Below are positions 46,565 through 55,774 of a stretch of 64,000 nt of DNA, in pieces (position 1 is the first letter of the stretch; each line of letters opens with the position of its first letter). A model generated the notes under the pieces. It was not told where the DNA came from. It was given only the letters and a program-made list of their open reading frames with translations, and did no database searches. Source of the DNA: Nitrososphaerota archaeon (GTDB lineage Archaea; Thermoproteota; Nitrososphaeria; Nitrososphaerales; CADDZS01); NCBI GenBank assembly GCA_021325255.1, contig JAJPHP010000054.1, positions 62,001 to 126,000 on the forward strand. Direction: 5' to 3'. The position numbers and the translations under genes were made by a program.

Positions 46565-46984
46565 ATGACACAAATTAACCCATATCTGAGATTCGACGCA
46601 AAGTGCCGTGAGGCGATGAGGTTCTACCAGGAGTGCCTTGGTGGAGGAGATCTGCAACTTACTACTGTGGGAGAGTCAGCGATGGCAAAGCAAATGCCTG
46701 CTGAGATGCAGCAGCAGATCATGCACGCAAACCTGACCAAGGGAAGGCTTACCCTTCTTGGTTCAGACATGGTAGGCCCCGAAGGGCTAGTGAGAGGAAA
46801 CTCGTTTGTTCTTCAGGTAGAGTGCGACAGTGAGGATGAAATAAGGACCTTGTATTCAAAGCTTTCATCTGGTGGAAAAGCAACTTATCCAATTTCTCCA
46901 TCGTTTTGGGGCGGCCTGTACGGACAGCTGATAGACAAGTACGGGAATGGATGGATGCTCAACTACCAGAAGCCTGCAAAGTGA
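46565..46984 (+). CDS. VOC-superfamily (PhnB/glyoxalase-like) protein
   Basis: A 140-residue protein: 'INPYLRFDAKCREAMRFYQECLGG' (key 'FDAKCREAMRFYQECLGG') opens the betaalphabetabetabeta fold, with 'MQQQIMHANLTKGRLTLLGSD' and 'LYGQLIDKYGNGWMLNY' completing it. PhnB-like VOC proteins are often annotated 3-demethylubiquinone methyltransferase, but no such role is supported. The frame extends upstream to 46433, but the ATG at 46565 is the family start. It is followed closely by DUF4287, DUF1801 and SRPBCC genes, a recurrent neighbourhood. Confidence 0.85.
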   Translation: MTQINPYLRFDAKCREAMRFYQECLGGGDLQLTTVGESAMAKQMPAEMQQQIMHANLTKGRLTLLGSDMVGPEGLVRGNSFVLQVECDSEDEIRTLYSKLSSGGKATYPISPSFWGGLYGQLIDKYGNGWMLNYQKPAK

Positions 46985-46995
46985 GAAACAAAGTC

Positions 46996-47226
46996 ATGAC
47001 ATACAAGGCGTACATAGATAACATTCAAGCGAAGACGGGCAAGACGCCCGAAGACTTTCGAAAGGTGGCAAAGGAGAAGGGTCTAGTCAAGTACGGCGAA
47101 CTTCTCAAATGGCTCAAGACCGAGTGCGGCCTGGGCCACGGCCACGCCAACGCGATAATCCTCTACATACAGAATCCGGAAGTGGCTAAGAAAAAGATGC
47201 TGGAAGACGCCAGAAATGAGAGATGA
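46996..47226 (+). CDS. DUF4287-domain protein
   Basis: A 76-residue protein 'MTYKAYIDNIQAKTGKTPEDF' (start) with 'KYGELLKWLKTECGLGHGHANAI', matching DUF4287. Its ATG at 46996 lies 11 bp after the VOC stop. Function unknown. A longer frame from 46906 would overlap the VOC gene and is not needed. Confidence 0.8.
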   Translation: MTYKAYIDNIQAKTGKTPEDFRKVAKEKGLVKYGELLKWLKTECGLGHGHANAIILYIQNPEVAKKKMLEDARNER

Positions 47227-47284
47227 ATCAATTAAAGGATCGCAAAGGACCTCAAGAAAGAGAGTCTTCTAGGAAAAGCTCTGT

Positions 47285-47677
47285 GTGCAAATCAGCATGA
47301 CTCCAAGGATTAAACAACCGGTAACCATTGGCGAATATATTTCAACGTGTCCAACCGAAGCCCAGAAGCTTCTTGAAAAAATGCGCCAGACAATCAAAGA
47401 ATCGGCCCCCGGAGCTGAAGAAACAATCAGCTATCAGATACCCACGTTCAGACTGAATGGCCAAAACTTGGTGCATTTTGCAGCGTTCAAGGACCACATT
47501 AGTTTCTTTCCTACTTCCTCGGGCAGAGAGGCATTCAGCAAAGAGCTGTCTGGGTACAAGGGAGGAAGAGGTACAATCCAGTTTCCACTCGGCAAGCCAA
47601 TCCCATTTGCTCTTGTGCGAAAAATTGTAAAGTTTAGAGTAAGAGAATGCCAAGGTGCTCGAACGAGTCGGAAGTAA
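47285..47677 (+). CDS. DUF1801 (YdhG-like) protein, possible frameshift near the end
   Basis: Reads 'TIGEYISTCPTEAQKLLEKM', 'GAEETISYQIPTFRLNGQNL', 'FAAFKDHISFFPT' and 'ALVRKIVKFRVRE', the DUF1801 signature. The protein fold is related to YdhG, a small domain of unknown role. After 'FRVRE' the sequence turns to 'CQGARTSRK', whereas an adjacent frame reads 'ENAKVLERVGSKEQW', a more family-like ending ('FRVKEN' is common). A two-base loss in AGAGAG at about 47643 may have occurred. Start is GTG at 47285 or ATG at 47297. Confidence 0.75.
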   Translation: MQISMTPRIKQPVTIGEYISTCPTEAQKLLEKMRQTIKESAPGAEETISYQIPTFRLNGQNLVHFAAFKDHISFFPTSSGREAFSKELSGYKGGRGTIQFPLGKPIPFALVRKIVKFRVRECQGARTSRK

Positions 47678-47788
47678 GGAACAATGGTGAGAAAAAGTGT
47701 CATCAACGGACCTGGAGACTCGCCATAGACTTGTCGCAGGAACTTTGAGGGACTAGTACAACTCTGTCTTTTAGGCGACGCATCTGAA

Positions 47789-48218
47789 ATGAACAAACGT
47801 CTACTTACAAACGCAGAGATAGAAGTCAAAGCTCCTGCCGAACGCGTTTGGAGCGCTCTCGTCGATCCTGATTCCATCAAACAGGACATGTTAGGCGCGA
47901 ACGTTACCTCAGACAGGAAAGAGGACAGTTCAATTACCTGGACAGGCGTTGTCAACGGGGTAAAGTACCAAGCCAAGGGGGACTATACAGAGAATTGTCC
48001 CGATGCGCAGCATGGGGGATACCCATTACAGCACGTTGTCTGGCTTGCCTGATCTGCCAGAGAATTATCATGTTGTTACGATAACACTCTTCGATGGCGG
48101 AGAGCATGCGAGGGTATGCGTAACTCAGACAAAGAACGCCTCGGAGGCGGAACACAAGCACGACGAGTGGGGCTGGAGGATGATTTTGCAATATCTGAAG
48201 AAACTTGTCGAAAAATAA
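47789..48218 (+). pseudogene. SRPBCC/AHSA1-like protein, frameshifted
   Basis: Frame 1 (47789-47992) reads 'NAEIEVKAPAERVWSALVDP' and 'GVVNGVKYQAKGDYTE'; frame 2 (about 47994-48218) continues 'IVPMRSMGDTHYSTLSGL' and 'NYHVVTITLFDGGEHAR' to 'WGWRMILQYLKKLVEK'. Together they form a START-like SRPBCC domain of the AHSA1/CoxG type. One extra A in GAGAATT at 47991-47995 breaks it. The 5' neighbours (VOC, DUF4287, DUF1801) are typical companions. Confidence 0.7.
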
Positions 48219-48271
48219 CCTTCCCCAGACTCAAGAGCACGCGTTGAGTATAAGCTTGAAGCTGTCTTCTC

Positions 48272-49539
48272 TCAACTCTGCAAAGCTCTAGTCTGACGTG
48301 TACCAGCATCCTTCATCCTAGTGGCCAAGAGGAGCGCGAAGGGGAGTGCAGTGAAGGCAAGTGAATCCAGCATTAGAAGGTCCAGAGTCATCTGAGCCGA
48401 GAAGCTTGCGAGCATGGACCACATAATCTCCATTGCCAAAGGGCTGAACACGGTGCCTAATCGAGTTGAGAGGTTGGTCAGAGTACTGGCAGCTCCCATC
48501 ATTTCCCGCCCTCCTGCACTCATTATGACCGTAGAAATTGGGCTTGAGAAGAGGCCTATGCCCATCCCTATCAGCAGGAGAATTCCCGCGATAATTAGAT
48601 CCGAAGTTTTTGCAGTCGCTACAATTGTGAGCGCCAGTGCTCCAACAAGAACTAGACCAGAACCGAGTAGGATGAACGCCTTTGCTTGGTAGCGATCGGT
48701 GAGGTATCCTCCTGCCATTCCCATAGCAGTCATTCCAAGCGGGATAATCAGAAAGATTGATCCTGAAAGGGCAGCCGGAATGTGCTGTACTCCACTCAGG
48801 TCAAATGGCAGGAGGTAGTACAATGCGACGGAGGCGGACACGCTGAAGAAGAAAGCCACTATATCCCAAAGAGAAACTGTGGCCTGCGTAGCAGGTTGGC
48901 CATTTGGGCGTAGACGTTGATAACGTGACCCTGTTTCAGCGGAGCTACACCTCGCAAGCTGAAGACTCCAAGCGCCAATGCTAGAGCGATTACTGGAATA
49001 TTCACAAAGAAAACGGACGACCATCCATAACTTGCCAGAAGCAGTCCTCCTATCCCCGGCCCCGCGATTCCTCCAAGAGGTACAATCGTCCCGACGATCC
49101 CCATCGCCTTCCCCCGTTCTTTCTGGGTGACGACTGCTCCCGCAAGCGCGAATCCCTGCGTGCCAATTACAGCGGCAAAACTGCCCTGCACCACGCGGCC
49201 GGCCAACAAAACAACAATGTTTGGGGCAAAGGCGCAGATCAGGCTCCCGGCTCCGAAACCGAGGACCGAGACCATGAAGAGAGGCAGTGAGCGGAACCTG
49301 TTGACTAGGGCGCCTGATGGCAGAACGAACAGCGTCAAAGGTATCGCGTAAGCAAGGGTAACGGAAGCTGCGAGACTATCCGAGAGCTGAAAGTGGCTTG
49401 CGATCGGCGGCAATGCAAGTGCCACAATTGTTGCATCCAAGGCGGAAAGGAAAAGCGACAAACCCAGTGCTACTACGGCGACCCATCTGCGCTTGTAAGG
49501 TGCACTTTCTCTTATTTCTTCAATCGTGTTGGAACTCAT
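48272..49539 (-). pseudogene. MFS drug-efflux-type transporter, frameshifted
   Basis: The N-terminal half (49539 to about 48868) has 'LSLFLSALDATIVALALPPI', 'LPSGALVNRFRSLPLFM' and 'GPGIGGLLLASYGWSSVFF', the EmrB/QacA (DHA2) features; the C-terminal half (about 48866 to 48272) has 'LWDIVAFFFSVSASVALYYLLPF' (part 'SVSASVALYYLLPF'), 'GGYLTDRYQAKAFI' and 'LIGMGIGLFSSPI'. Each half is in a different frame; one base is missing in the CCC run at 48865-48867. The ATG at 49539 ('MSSNTIEEIRE') is preferred. Divergent from the intact regulator starting at 49632. Confidence 0.75.
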
Positions 49540-49631
49540 GGTTAAATTCGCATGAGGTTGAAGGCATGCGTCACTTCTAAGGAAAGCCCAAACGACGGTC
49601 GTGTTTTCGGACAATTTTTATCGTACGGGTA

Positions 49632-50579
49632 TTGTATTTCCGGGGTGAGGCGAGAGGGGAAAGCCGCTTGTGGGTGGGGGACAAAGCATACTCTGATCTC
49701 ATAAGGGAGCTCTGGGGCTCTCCAGGCGTATGGAGTGAGAAAAAGAAGTACGTCGAGGTTGCAAAGAAACTTGGCGTCGATGAAGAAACTGTGAGGAACA
49801 GGATAAAGTACCTCAAGGAGAGCGGGTTCTTAATCGGCTGGAGGGTCGTCCCCAGCCCTGCCCTGCTCGGGCGAAAGATCGCCTTTCTCCTTGTTGAGAT
49901 TGAAGACAACGATGGTGGATCCAAGGAGAAGGTTGTCTCGGAGTTGAAGGGAAAAGAAGGAGTGATTTCAATCGTCAGCATCTATCCCAACAACCTACTT
50001 GTGAACGTACTCGACGACGGAGAAAAGACCTCGTCCAAACAAATCTCCGAAATGAAACTGAAGACCAGCCCTCTCGTAGTGCCGGAGATGAATGTTCCAA
50101 GGAGCGACTTTCGAATGACCACCACGGACTGGAAGATAGTTAGCCTGCTCTTGAAGGACGCGGAGAGAAAAGTATCGGAAGTATCAAAAGAGCTGAAGAC
50201 GTCTGCGAAAACTGTGAGGCGGAGGCTCAACGCGATGATGGGCGCGTCTGCGATTCTGATTATGCCAATCGTGAACCTCAAGAAAGCTAGCGGAGTTTCC
50301 TATTCGCTCATGGTCCAATGCCAGGACGGCAAGAGGGACGAGGTGAACCGGTTGATTGCCTCAAGAATACACAATCTGGTTTTCAGAGCTTCAGATTCGA
50401 GCAACGGATCGATATTTGGCTTCACTGGTGCGAACCTGGCGGAGGGAAATGAGGTGCTGGGGTGGGTCAGGCAATTGAATGGGGTTAGAGCGGCGAGGAT
50501 GAACATAAGCGAAGAGGTCGTGCACGTCTTCGACTGGCTCGAAACCGAAGTTGACCGAAGGGTGTCAGCGGACGCTTAG
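49632..50579 (+). CDS. Two-HTH Lrp/AsnC-like transcriptional regulator (intact paralogue)
   Basis: A 315-residue regulator. HTH 1: 'YVEVAKKLGVDEETVRNRIKYLKES' (key 'AKKLGVDEETVRNRIKYL', about 40-65); HTH 2: 'KVSEVSKELKTSAKTVRRRL' (about 177-196). Between and after them are two alpha/beta ligand-like regions; the end is 'ISEEVVHVFDWLETEVDRRV'. TTG start at 49632. Its broken paralogue lies at 45.5-46.5 kb. Located directly divergent from the MFS transporter, so it may control it in response to a ligand. No ligand can be named. Confidence 0.85.
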   Translation: MYFRGEARGESRLWVGDKAYSDLIRELWGSPGVWSEKKKYVEVAKKLGVDEETVRNRIKYLKESGFLIGWRVVPSPALLGRKIAFLLVEIEDNDGGSKEKVVSELKGKEGVISIVSIYPNNLLVNVLDDGEKTSSKQISEMKLKTSPLVVPEMNVPRSDFRMTTTDWKIVSLLLKDAERKVSEVSKELKTSAKTVRRRLNAMMGASAILIMPIVNLKKASGVSYSLMVQCQDGKRDEVNRLIASRIHNLVFRASDSSNGSIFGFTGANLAEGNEVLGWVRQLNGVRAARMNISEEVVHVFDWLETEVDRRVSADA

Positions 50580-50816
50580 AGGAAACAAGGAATTTGAGCG
50601 CCAGCCCCCCTTAACTCTACCTAGAGAACGACCTTGGTCCTGGCTTCTCGTACACCAAGGCAGCATTGCGACTGTCGCCTTTAAAGCTGCACATTTGAAC
50701 GAGTCGTCAAGAGGGTTTCAGGAATGAGAAGCCAGACCAGATCCCGTGTTCTTTTTGCTAGAACAGGCGTTCTTTTGCCTGGCTTTTAATCAAACACCCA
50801 TCTTATCACTTGACTC

Positions 50817-52769
50817 ATGCAAAGGGTTCGGAGTGCTGTCTCACAACACAAGAAGGGCGCGATTTCACTAATAGTAGTCTTGGGTATCTCAGCAGGGCTG
50901 GGGATGCTCACAATCCTGCCACTGCTCAATGGCGGTTCAAGTATGCCGCAAGCGCTGGCCCAAGGCCTTGGCTCTTTCAAGACCTACTCACAGATGCAGA
51001 GCTTCATCGCTGCAAATGCCAAAAGCGCGCAGCAATACAGCCGAGTGAATGGGGGAGGCTTGTTTCTAGGGATGCCCATCGCAAACGGAGTGGCGACTTC
51101 GTCTGCGACCTTTGCTGCAGCTGCAACCACTGATTCAACACAATCTCCATCAAGCCCGACCTTCACGGGTACCAACGACCAGGTCAAGGGCGTTGACGAG
51201 CCAGACATCGTCAAGACAGACGGAGTACGCCTCTTCGTTGCGACGAGCAGTTCCGTGAGTATCATAAATGCAAATTCAAACTTGACTTCGATTCTCTCCA
51301 CGTTATCCTTTTCGAACTCGAACATACTCGGAATTGAGATAGCGCAGGACCGTCTCTTCGTAATTGACCAGAAGAATACTAATGCGACGTACATAGATCT
51401 TCTGCTCTACAATACGATGAATCCCTCCAACCCCTTGCTGATTCAAAACACGACCATAGAGGGGAACTACGTTTCGGCGCGGCTAAGTGGGAATTATGTC
51501 TACACGATAATCCAACAGCCCTCGTATACCTTTGACAACGGCAATGCAAACGGGGCAATGCCGACGGTGACCAACAATGCTGCGACAAGCACGCTGCCGC
51601 CGTCCTCAGTTTACTACTCGTCCGCCGGCACGCAAATCAGATACTATACTATGATCGTCAGCATGAATATGCTGACCGGAGGCGAGAGCACGACCTCGGT
51701 TCTCACCGGCCCCTCCTCAACAATCTACGTTTCTCTATCAAATATCTACGTTGTTTACGCGAACTATGAATTATTCTACGCCGATAATATTCCGGGTGAC
51801 GTATTCAGCGGCGGCGTCATAACTCCAGGCGTTGTCCAACAAGGAGGCCAGAACAGCACAATCTTCCGAGTCTCTTACTCGAACGGCAATGTCGCAGTGG
51901 AAGCAGGAGGAACGGTTCCCGGAACTGTTCTGAACCAATTTTCATTGGACGAATACAACGGCTACTTCAGAGTCGCCACTAGTCGGACAGCAGAGATCGG
52001 CAGTTCCTACACCCGGAGTGACGACGTGTACGTTCTCAATATGAACATGAGCCAGGTCTCAGCGATTCGTAACATTGCGCCTGGTGAGAACATCTACGCG
52101 GTGAGTTTCGTCGGTGACATGGGATATGTAGTAACGTTCCAGCAGGTTGATCCGCTCTTTGCGATCTCTTTCAAAGACATGAACAATCCTGTTATTGTGA
52201 GTGCTCTAAAGGTCAGCGGATATTCGGACTATCTTTATCCTCTGCCGAACGGGTACCTGATTGGAGTAGGGAAGGACGCAGTTCCGTCGTCCACTGGGAA
52301 CTTTTCCTACTATCTCGGTCTGAAGATCTCACTCTTCCACGTGCTTAGCAATGGAACCTCGGCTCAGGTCTCGAAGTACCCGATCGGGGATCGCGGAACG
52401 GACTCGCCCGTGCTTACTGACCACCTCGCGTTTACTTTTGATTCCACGCGTAACGTAATGGTGATCCCGCTAACGCTTGCAATCGTGAGTGGGAGCCAGA
52501 GCTACGACCCCAACTCTCCGCCTCCTTTCGGTGATTATGTGTGGCAGGGTGTGTACGTGTTCCACGTTTCGACGTCGGACATTACCCTACTCGGAAAAGT
52601 ATCGCAGTATTCGAACGGAACCACCTATGGTGACTCGCCTAATTACAACCTGCAGATAGACCGAAGCGTGATCATTGGGAACTCACTCTACACTATCTCG
52701 GCAGGGGAGGTCATGGTCAGCGACCTCTCCACATTCACCACGCTCGCTACGGTTCTCTTGCCACAATAA
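50817..52769 (+). CDS. Secreted beta-propeller protein (COG4880 type)
   Basis: A 650-residue extracellular protein. A signal or anchor helix near 15-40, then a beta-propeller domain opening with the family signature 'QVKGVDEPDIVKTDGVRLFV' and 'ILGIEIAQDRLFVID', with repeats such as 'VYTIIQQPS', 'GYVVTFQQVDPLFAISFKD' and 'VSGYSDYLYPLPNGYLIGVG'. The family is common on archaeal surfaces; role unknown, possibly adhesion or S-layer interaction. Ser/Thr/Asn-rich stretches suggest glycosylation. ATG at 50817. Confidence 0.9.
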   Translation: MQRVRSAVSQHKKGAISLIVVLGISAGLGMLTILPLLNGGSSMPQALAQGLGSFKTYSQMQSFIAANAKSAQQYSRVNGGGLFLGMPIANGVATSSATFAAAATTDSTQSPSSPTFTGTNDQVKGVDEPDIVKTDGVRLFVATSSSVSIINANSNLTSILSTLSFSNSNILGIEIAQDRLFVIDQKNTNATYIDLLLYNTMNPSNPLLIQNTTIEGNYVSARLSGNYVYTIIQQPSYTFDNGNANGAMPTVTNNAATSTLPPSSVYYSSAGTQIRYYTMIVSMNMLTGGESTTSVLTGPSSTIYVSLSNIYVVYANYELFYADNIPGDVFSGGVITPGVVQQGGQNSTIFRVSYSNGNVAVEAGGTVPGTVLNQFSLDEYNGYFRVATSRTAEIGSSYTRSDDVYVLNMNMSQVSAIRNIAPGENIYAVSFVGDMGYVVTFQQVDPLFAISFKDMNNPVIVSALKVSGYSDYLYPLPNGYLIGVGKDAVPSSTGNFSYYLGLKISLFHVLSNGTSAQVSKYPIGDRGTDSPVLTDHLAFTFDSTRNVMVIPLTLAIVSGSQSYDPNSPPPFGDYVWQGVYVFHVSTSDITLLGKVSQYSNGTTYGDSPNYNLQIDRSVIIGNSLYTISAGEVMVSDLSTFTTLATVLLPQ

Positions 52770-52828
52770 GTGTTGCTTGACAAGGAACTGAATTAGTCCA
52801 CTTGGCAAGATAGATTCGTTGATTCGTT

Positions 52829-53416
52829 TCAAGCCGACGCAGTGCCAAACATGAATGCCCAAGAGTTGTTGAAAATCTGAAGGGTGGAGTTGTCTCTCAA
52901 GGAGGGTGTAAAGGGTAGCTTTATCGAGACATCGAATGACCAGCCCGGTGCGATATAATAGAACTCTCCGTAGACTACTCTTTGGGTTGCGGGGACAATC
53001 GCGACCTCGTTGAAGAAACTGCCATTCAACAGGCAGTCCTGCGGAGAGACGAGAATCGGTCCATTTCCGATATTTTCGAGCTGCACTATCAGGAGATCCT
53101 TGAGCAACGCGCTATTCAAGAAATCGTAGCTCGTAACATTTAGCTTCGCGTTTGCTGAATTATTTAGGGCTGACGCCAGTTGATAGTAATCGGGAGAGAA
53201 GGTCGTAACGGTAGTTTCTTCTATCCTAGTGAGCGTGGATACGTAGACTTCGGTTAGTGTAGCTGTCGTGGTGAATGAGTGCCCTTTCCCTTGGGAAGTT
53301 GAAACGTTACCGGTATGTTGCTGTTGGTCTTGAGAAGTAAGATACGAGCCAAACGCATAGCCCACGACGAGACCGATAATCAAGATCGCAAGTAATTTGC
53401 CGACTCTCTTTATCAT
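52829..53416 (-). CDS. Membrane-anchored extracellular protein, unknown family
   Basis: A 195-residue protein with one N-terminal helix (about 7-28), a Thr/Ser/Gln linker (30-60) and a beta-rich domain rich in Asn. 'LLKDLLIVQLENIGNGPILV' and 'VVYGEFYYIAPGWSFDVSIK' are the more structured parts. Single Cys at 'PQDCLLNG'. I recognise no family. It faces the secreted propeller gene tail to tail. Confidence 0.7.
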   Translation of the reverse strand: MIKRVGKLLAILIIGLVVGYAFGSYLTSQDQQQHTGNVSTSQGKGHSFTTTATLTEVYVSTLTRIEETTVTTFSPDYYQLASALNNSANAKLNVTSYDFLNSALLKDLLIVQLENIGNGPILVSPQDCLLNGSFFNEVAIVPATQRVVYGEFYYIAPGWSFDVSIKLPFTPSLRDNSTLQIFNNSWAFMFGTASA

Positions 53417-53561
53417 AACTATACGCTACTGCCAATTCCTTACTTGCTTACCCAACGCAACACGTCTCTAAGAAATAACTCTGAATGTGGTCGAGCTCTC
53501 ATTTGCAAACTCTCCTCGAAAGTGGGGGAAGGGTCAATCTTGGAGTTGCTGTTTCCCAGTC

Positions 53562-54056
53562 CTATTGCAGCCGTCCCTTACGATCGACTTCCAAAACCCT
53601 CGCAATTTCTTTCTTGATCGCATCCTGCACGCGAAGTTCCGTTTCAAGATTTGGATATGCCTGGCGGGGCCAGAAGAAGCCCTTCAGTCCATCTTTCGTC
53701 TTTCGAGGAACGACGTGCACGTGCAAGTGTGGAATGCTTTGACTCACCCTGTTGTTTATGGCGACGAAGGTTCCGTCGGCCCCCATAGCTTGCCTTACTG
53801 CGATGGCGACCTTTTGAACATTGGTGAAGAAGGGGCCTATCATGTTCGAGGGCAAGTCGTCCAGCGTTTCGTAGTGTTTCACCGGGACGACTAGACAGTG
53901 GCCCTGGAATAGTGGTCTCTTATCAAGAAACACCATGGATACCTCGTCCTCAAACACGATTTGACTGTCAATCTCGTGCCTGGTGATGAAGCAGAACTTG
54001 CACGATAGCTTCCCTGGCTCCTCTACGACATTTTTGTCCAGTGTTCGCTGCTGCAA
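53562..54056 (-). CDS. HIT-family hydrolase/transferase
   Basis: A 164-residue HIT protein. 'CKFCFI' (19-24) with His27 may bind zinc; the catalytic HIT motif 'HLHVHVVPR' (110-118) and 'FQGHCLVVPVKHYETLDDL' are clear. Such proteins cleave nucleotide phosphoramidates or dinucleoside polyphosphates (Hint/Ap4A type). C-terminal helix is extended by about 35 residues. The start at 54056 is a TTG or may be an internal site. Confidence 0.92.
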   Translation of the reverse strand: MQQRTLDKNVVEEPGKLSCKFCFITRHEIDSQIVFEDEVSMVFLDKRPLFQGHCLVVPVKHYETLDDLPSNMIGPFFTNVQKVAIAVRQAMGADGTFVAINNRVSQSIPHLHVHVVPRKTKDGLKGFFWPRQAYPNLETELRVQDAIKKEIARVLEVDRKGRLQ

Positions 54057-54369
54057 GAAAGAATTATCCGGCCTCCTCCTTTTTTGGTTTCAAGGTTCAA
54101 ACCAAAAACACACTGCTTGATAAAAAGAGTGTTAGTCCTAGGCGCAGGAGATGATTTTCAGCCTTGATTACGGCATCAGGCAGATGAGTCCGAACCTAGA
54201 GATATTGTTGGATTGGATTAGCATTTTTTCTCGGAACGTAGTATTAGGCTACGTATCGTAACGAAAAAAAAGTGAATCGCTTGCAAGGAGTACTCTTGAC
54301 CTCGCAAGCGAATTCGAGTGCATTTCACCAAGAAAATGAGGTCTCGATAGGTTAGCCTATCAAAATCTT
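54057..54369. other. Intergenic gap with a terminator hairpin
   Basis: No gene. It contains the terminator called at 54264-54314 and the promoter region of the HIT gene. A small frame is absent. AT content is high near 54105-54130. Confidence 0.4.
54264..54314 (-). terminator. Hairpin plus T-run terminator of the propeller gene
   Basis: On the minus strand CGCTTGCGAGG and CCTTGCAAGCG form an 11-bp stem (one G-U) around an 11-base loop, followed by 'GATTCAC' and eight T (plus-strand A run 54264-54271). It lies about 55 bp after the stop of the minus-strand propeller gene. Confidence 0.65.
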
Positions 54370-55509
54370 CTAGTTAGCTCCCAACCCCGTTGTCGCTGCG
54401 GGTAATCCTCTGACTGAAGTTACTGTCAAAAGACCGCCGTTGGAGAAGACTTGATATCCCGTGATATCGTTCCCATTGTGAACGTACAAGAAGTGTCCGT
54501 TGTTGCTGAAAGCCATGTCCAATGCGGGAATTGCTGTTTGAGCAGCTATAGAGCTCATCAGTCTGAGTCCCCCCGAGTGGGAAATAGCGAACGTCGAGAT
54601 AGTTCCTCCGTGAGCATTTGTGGTGTATGCGAATTGCCCGTTGTTGCCTATAACAACCCAGCACGGAGCAAGGCCGAAGGTGGGAATGGCTCCGCTGATC
54701 GTCCTTAGAAGTCCATCGCTTGAAAGCAAGTACGAGCTGAGAGAGTTCGATGCCGCTTCAGATACGATTAGTTGATTCTGATTGGTGAATGCAAAACCGT
54801 ACGGCCCTGAACCAGCGGACGTTTGGCTTGTGGGAGGGTTGGCTACTCCATTGTGATCTACAGTGTATGTGTCGATTGTGTTGGTTCCTTTCTCAGTTAC
54901 GACCAGTATGTTTCCCCGTGGGTTGAAGCCAATTTGTTCTGGCGAAGGAGCGGCTGCCCTACTCAAAGGCTGAGCCGAGCCAGGTATGTACGACAGGACG
55001 CCTGCCTCGCTCAGCCTGAATCCCGCAATATTTCCTGATCCAGCGGCATCGAGAACGTAAACCAGATTCCGCGAGACAGTCAAACTAATTGGATCGTCCC
55101 CGTGAGAGCTGGTAATGCTCGCAAACTTCAGAGTGGTCCCGTGTACTCCGAAGACTGTGATCTGGTTACTCCCAGCATCAACAACCAAGAGCCACTGGCC
55201 ATCCTGAGTCAACACCACTGCCCCCTGGCTTCCAAGACCGGCACCAGTCCCGAGTCCCTGCGTCGAGAAAGTGCCTGCTGGGCTCAGGTGACCGTTTGGT
55301 CCCCTCGCATAGACCAGAACATTGTTTCCAGTTGCAGAGTTGTCGATGGTGTACACGGCTCCAGGAGCACCATCAAAGGCTGCGCTTGAGACGCTAGTTG
55401 TCCCCATGATAGCCACTATTGCGGCTACCGCGAGGATCGATACCATGACAGTAGATACTGCTGACTTCGTTCTCTTGTTTTTCTTCTTTGAAAGGAGAAA
55501 CCTTGTCAT
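54370..55509 (-). CDS. Secreted seven-bladed beta-propeller (lactonase/YncE-like)
   Basis: A 379-residue extracellular protein. A hydrophobic helix at about 17-42, then YVTN-like blades: 'VVLTQDGQWLLVVDAGSNQITVF', 'TVSRNLVYVLDAAGSGNIAGF', 'GFNPRGNILVVTEKGTNTIDTY' and 'DMAFSNNGHFLYVHNGN' (key repeats 'DGQWLLVVDAGSNQITVF' and 'NGHFLYVHNG'). It resembles 6-phosphogluconolactonase-type propellers but lacks a cytoplasmic layout; an enzymatic role is not supported. ATG at 55509. A hairpin terminator follows its stop. Confidence 0.88.
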   Translation of the reverse strand: MTRFLLSKKKNKRTKSAVSTVMVSILAVAAIVAIMGTTSVSSAAFDGAPGAVYTIDNSATGNNVLVYARGPNGHLSPAGTFSTQGLGTGAGLGSQGAVVLTQDGQWLLVVDAGSNQITVFGVHGTTLKFASITSSHGDDPISLTVSRNLVYVLDAAGSGNIAGFRLSEAGVLSYIPGSAQPLSRAAAPSPEQIGFNPRGNILVVTEKGTNTIDTYTVDHNGVANPPTSQTSAGSGPYGFAFTNQNQLIVSEAASNSLSSYLLSSDGLLRTISGAIPTFGLAPCWVVIGNNGQFAYTTNAHGGTISTFAISHSGGLRLMSSIAAQTAIPALDMAFSNNGHFLYVHNGNDITGYQVFSNGGLLTVTSVRGLPAATTGLGAN

Positions 55510-55774
55510 GCTTTCGACAGAACAAGACTTGCAGTATTTAGTCAGATTTCATGTCCCGTTACAAATCACTTCAACATCTGTTCTCAATTAGAGCAGCTTT
55601 GCGTTCGATTCTAGAGATCTGGTGCACAGAGAAGTTTTCCAAAATCCTGTCGGCTAATTTAACGCTAGCAATGTTTTCTCAGGAGAACAATCTACCGAAA
55701 AGAAAAAACAAAGGCTAAGGAATGGGGGTCGCTTTTAAACCACTTCTTCCCAAATCTTGGATAAAGGATGCGAC

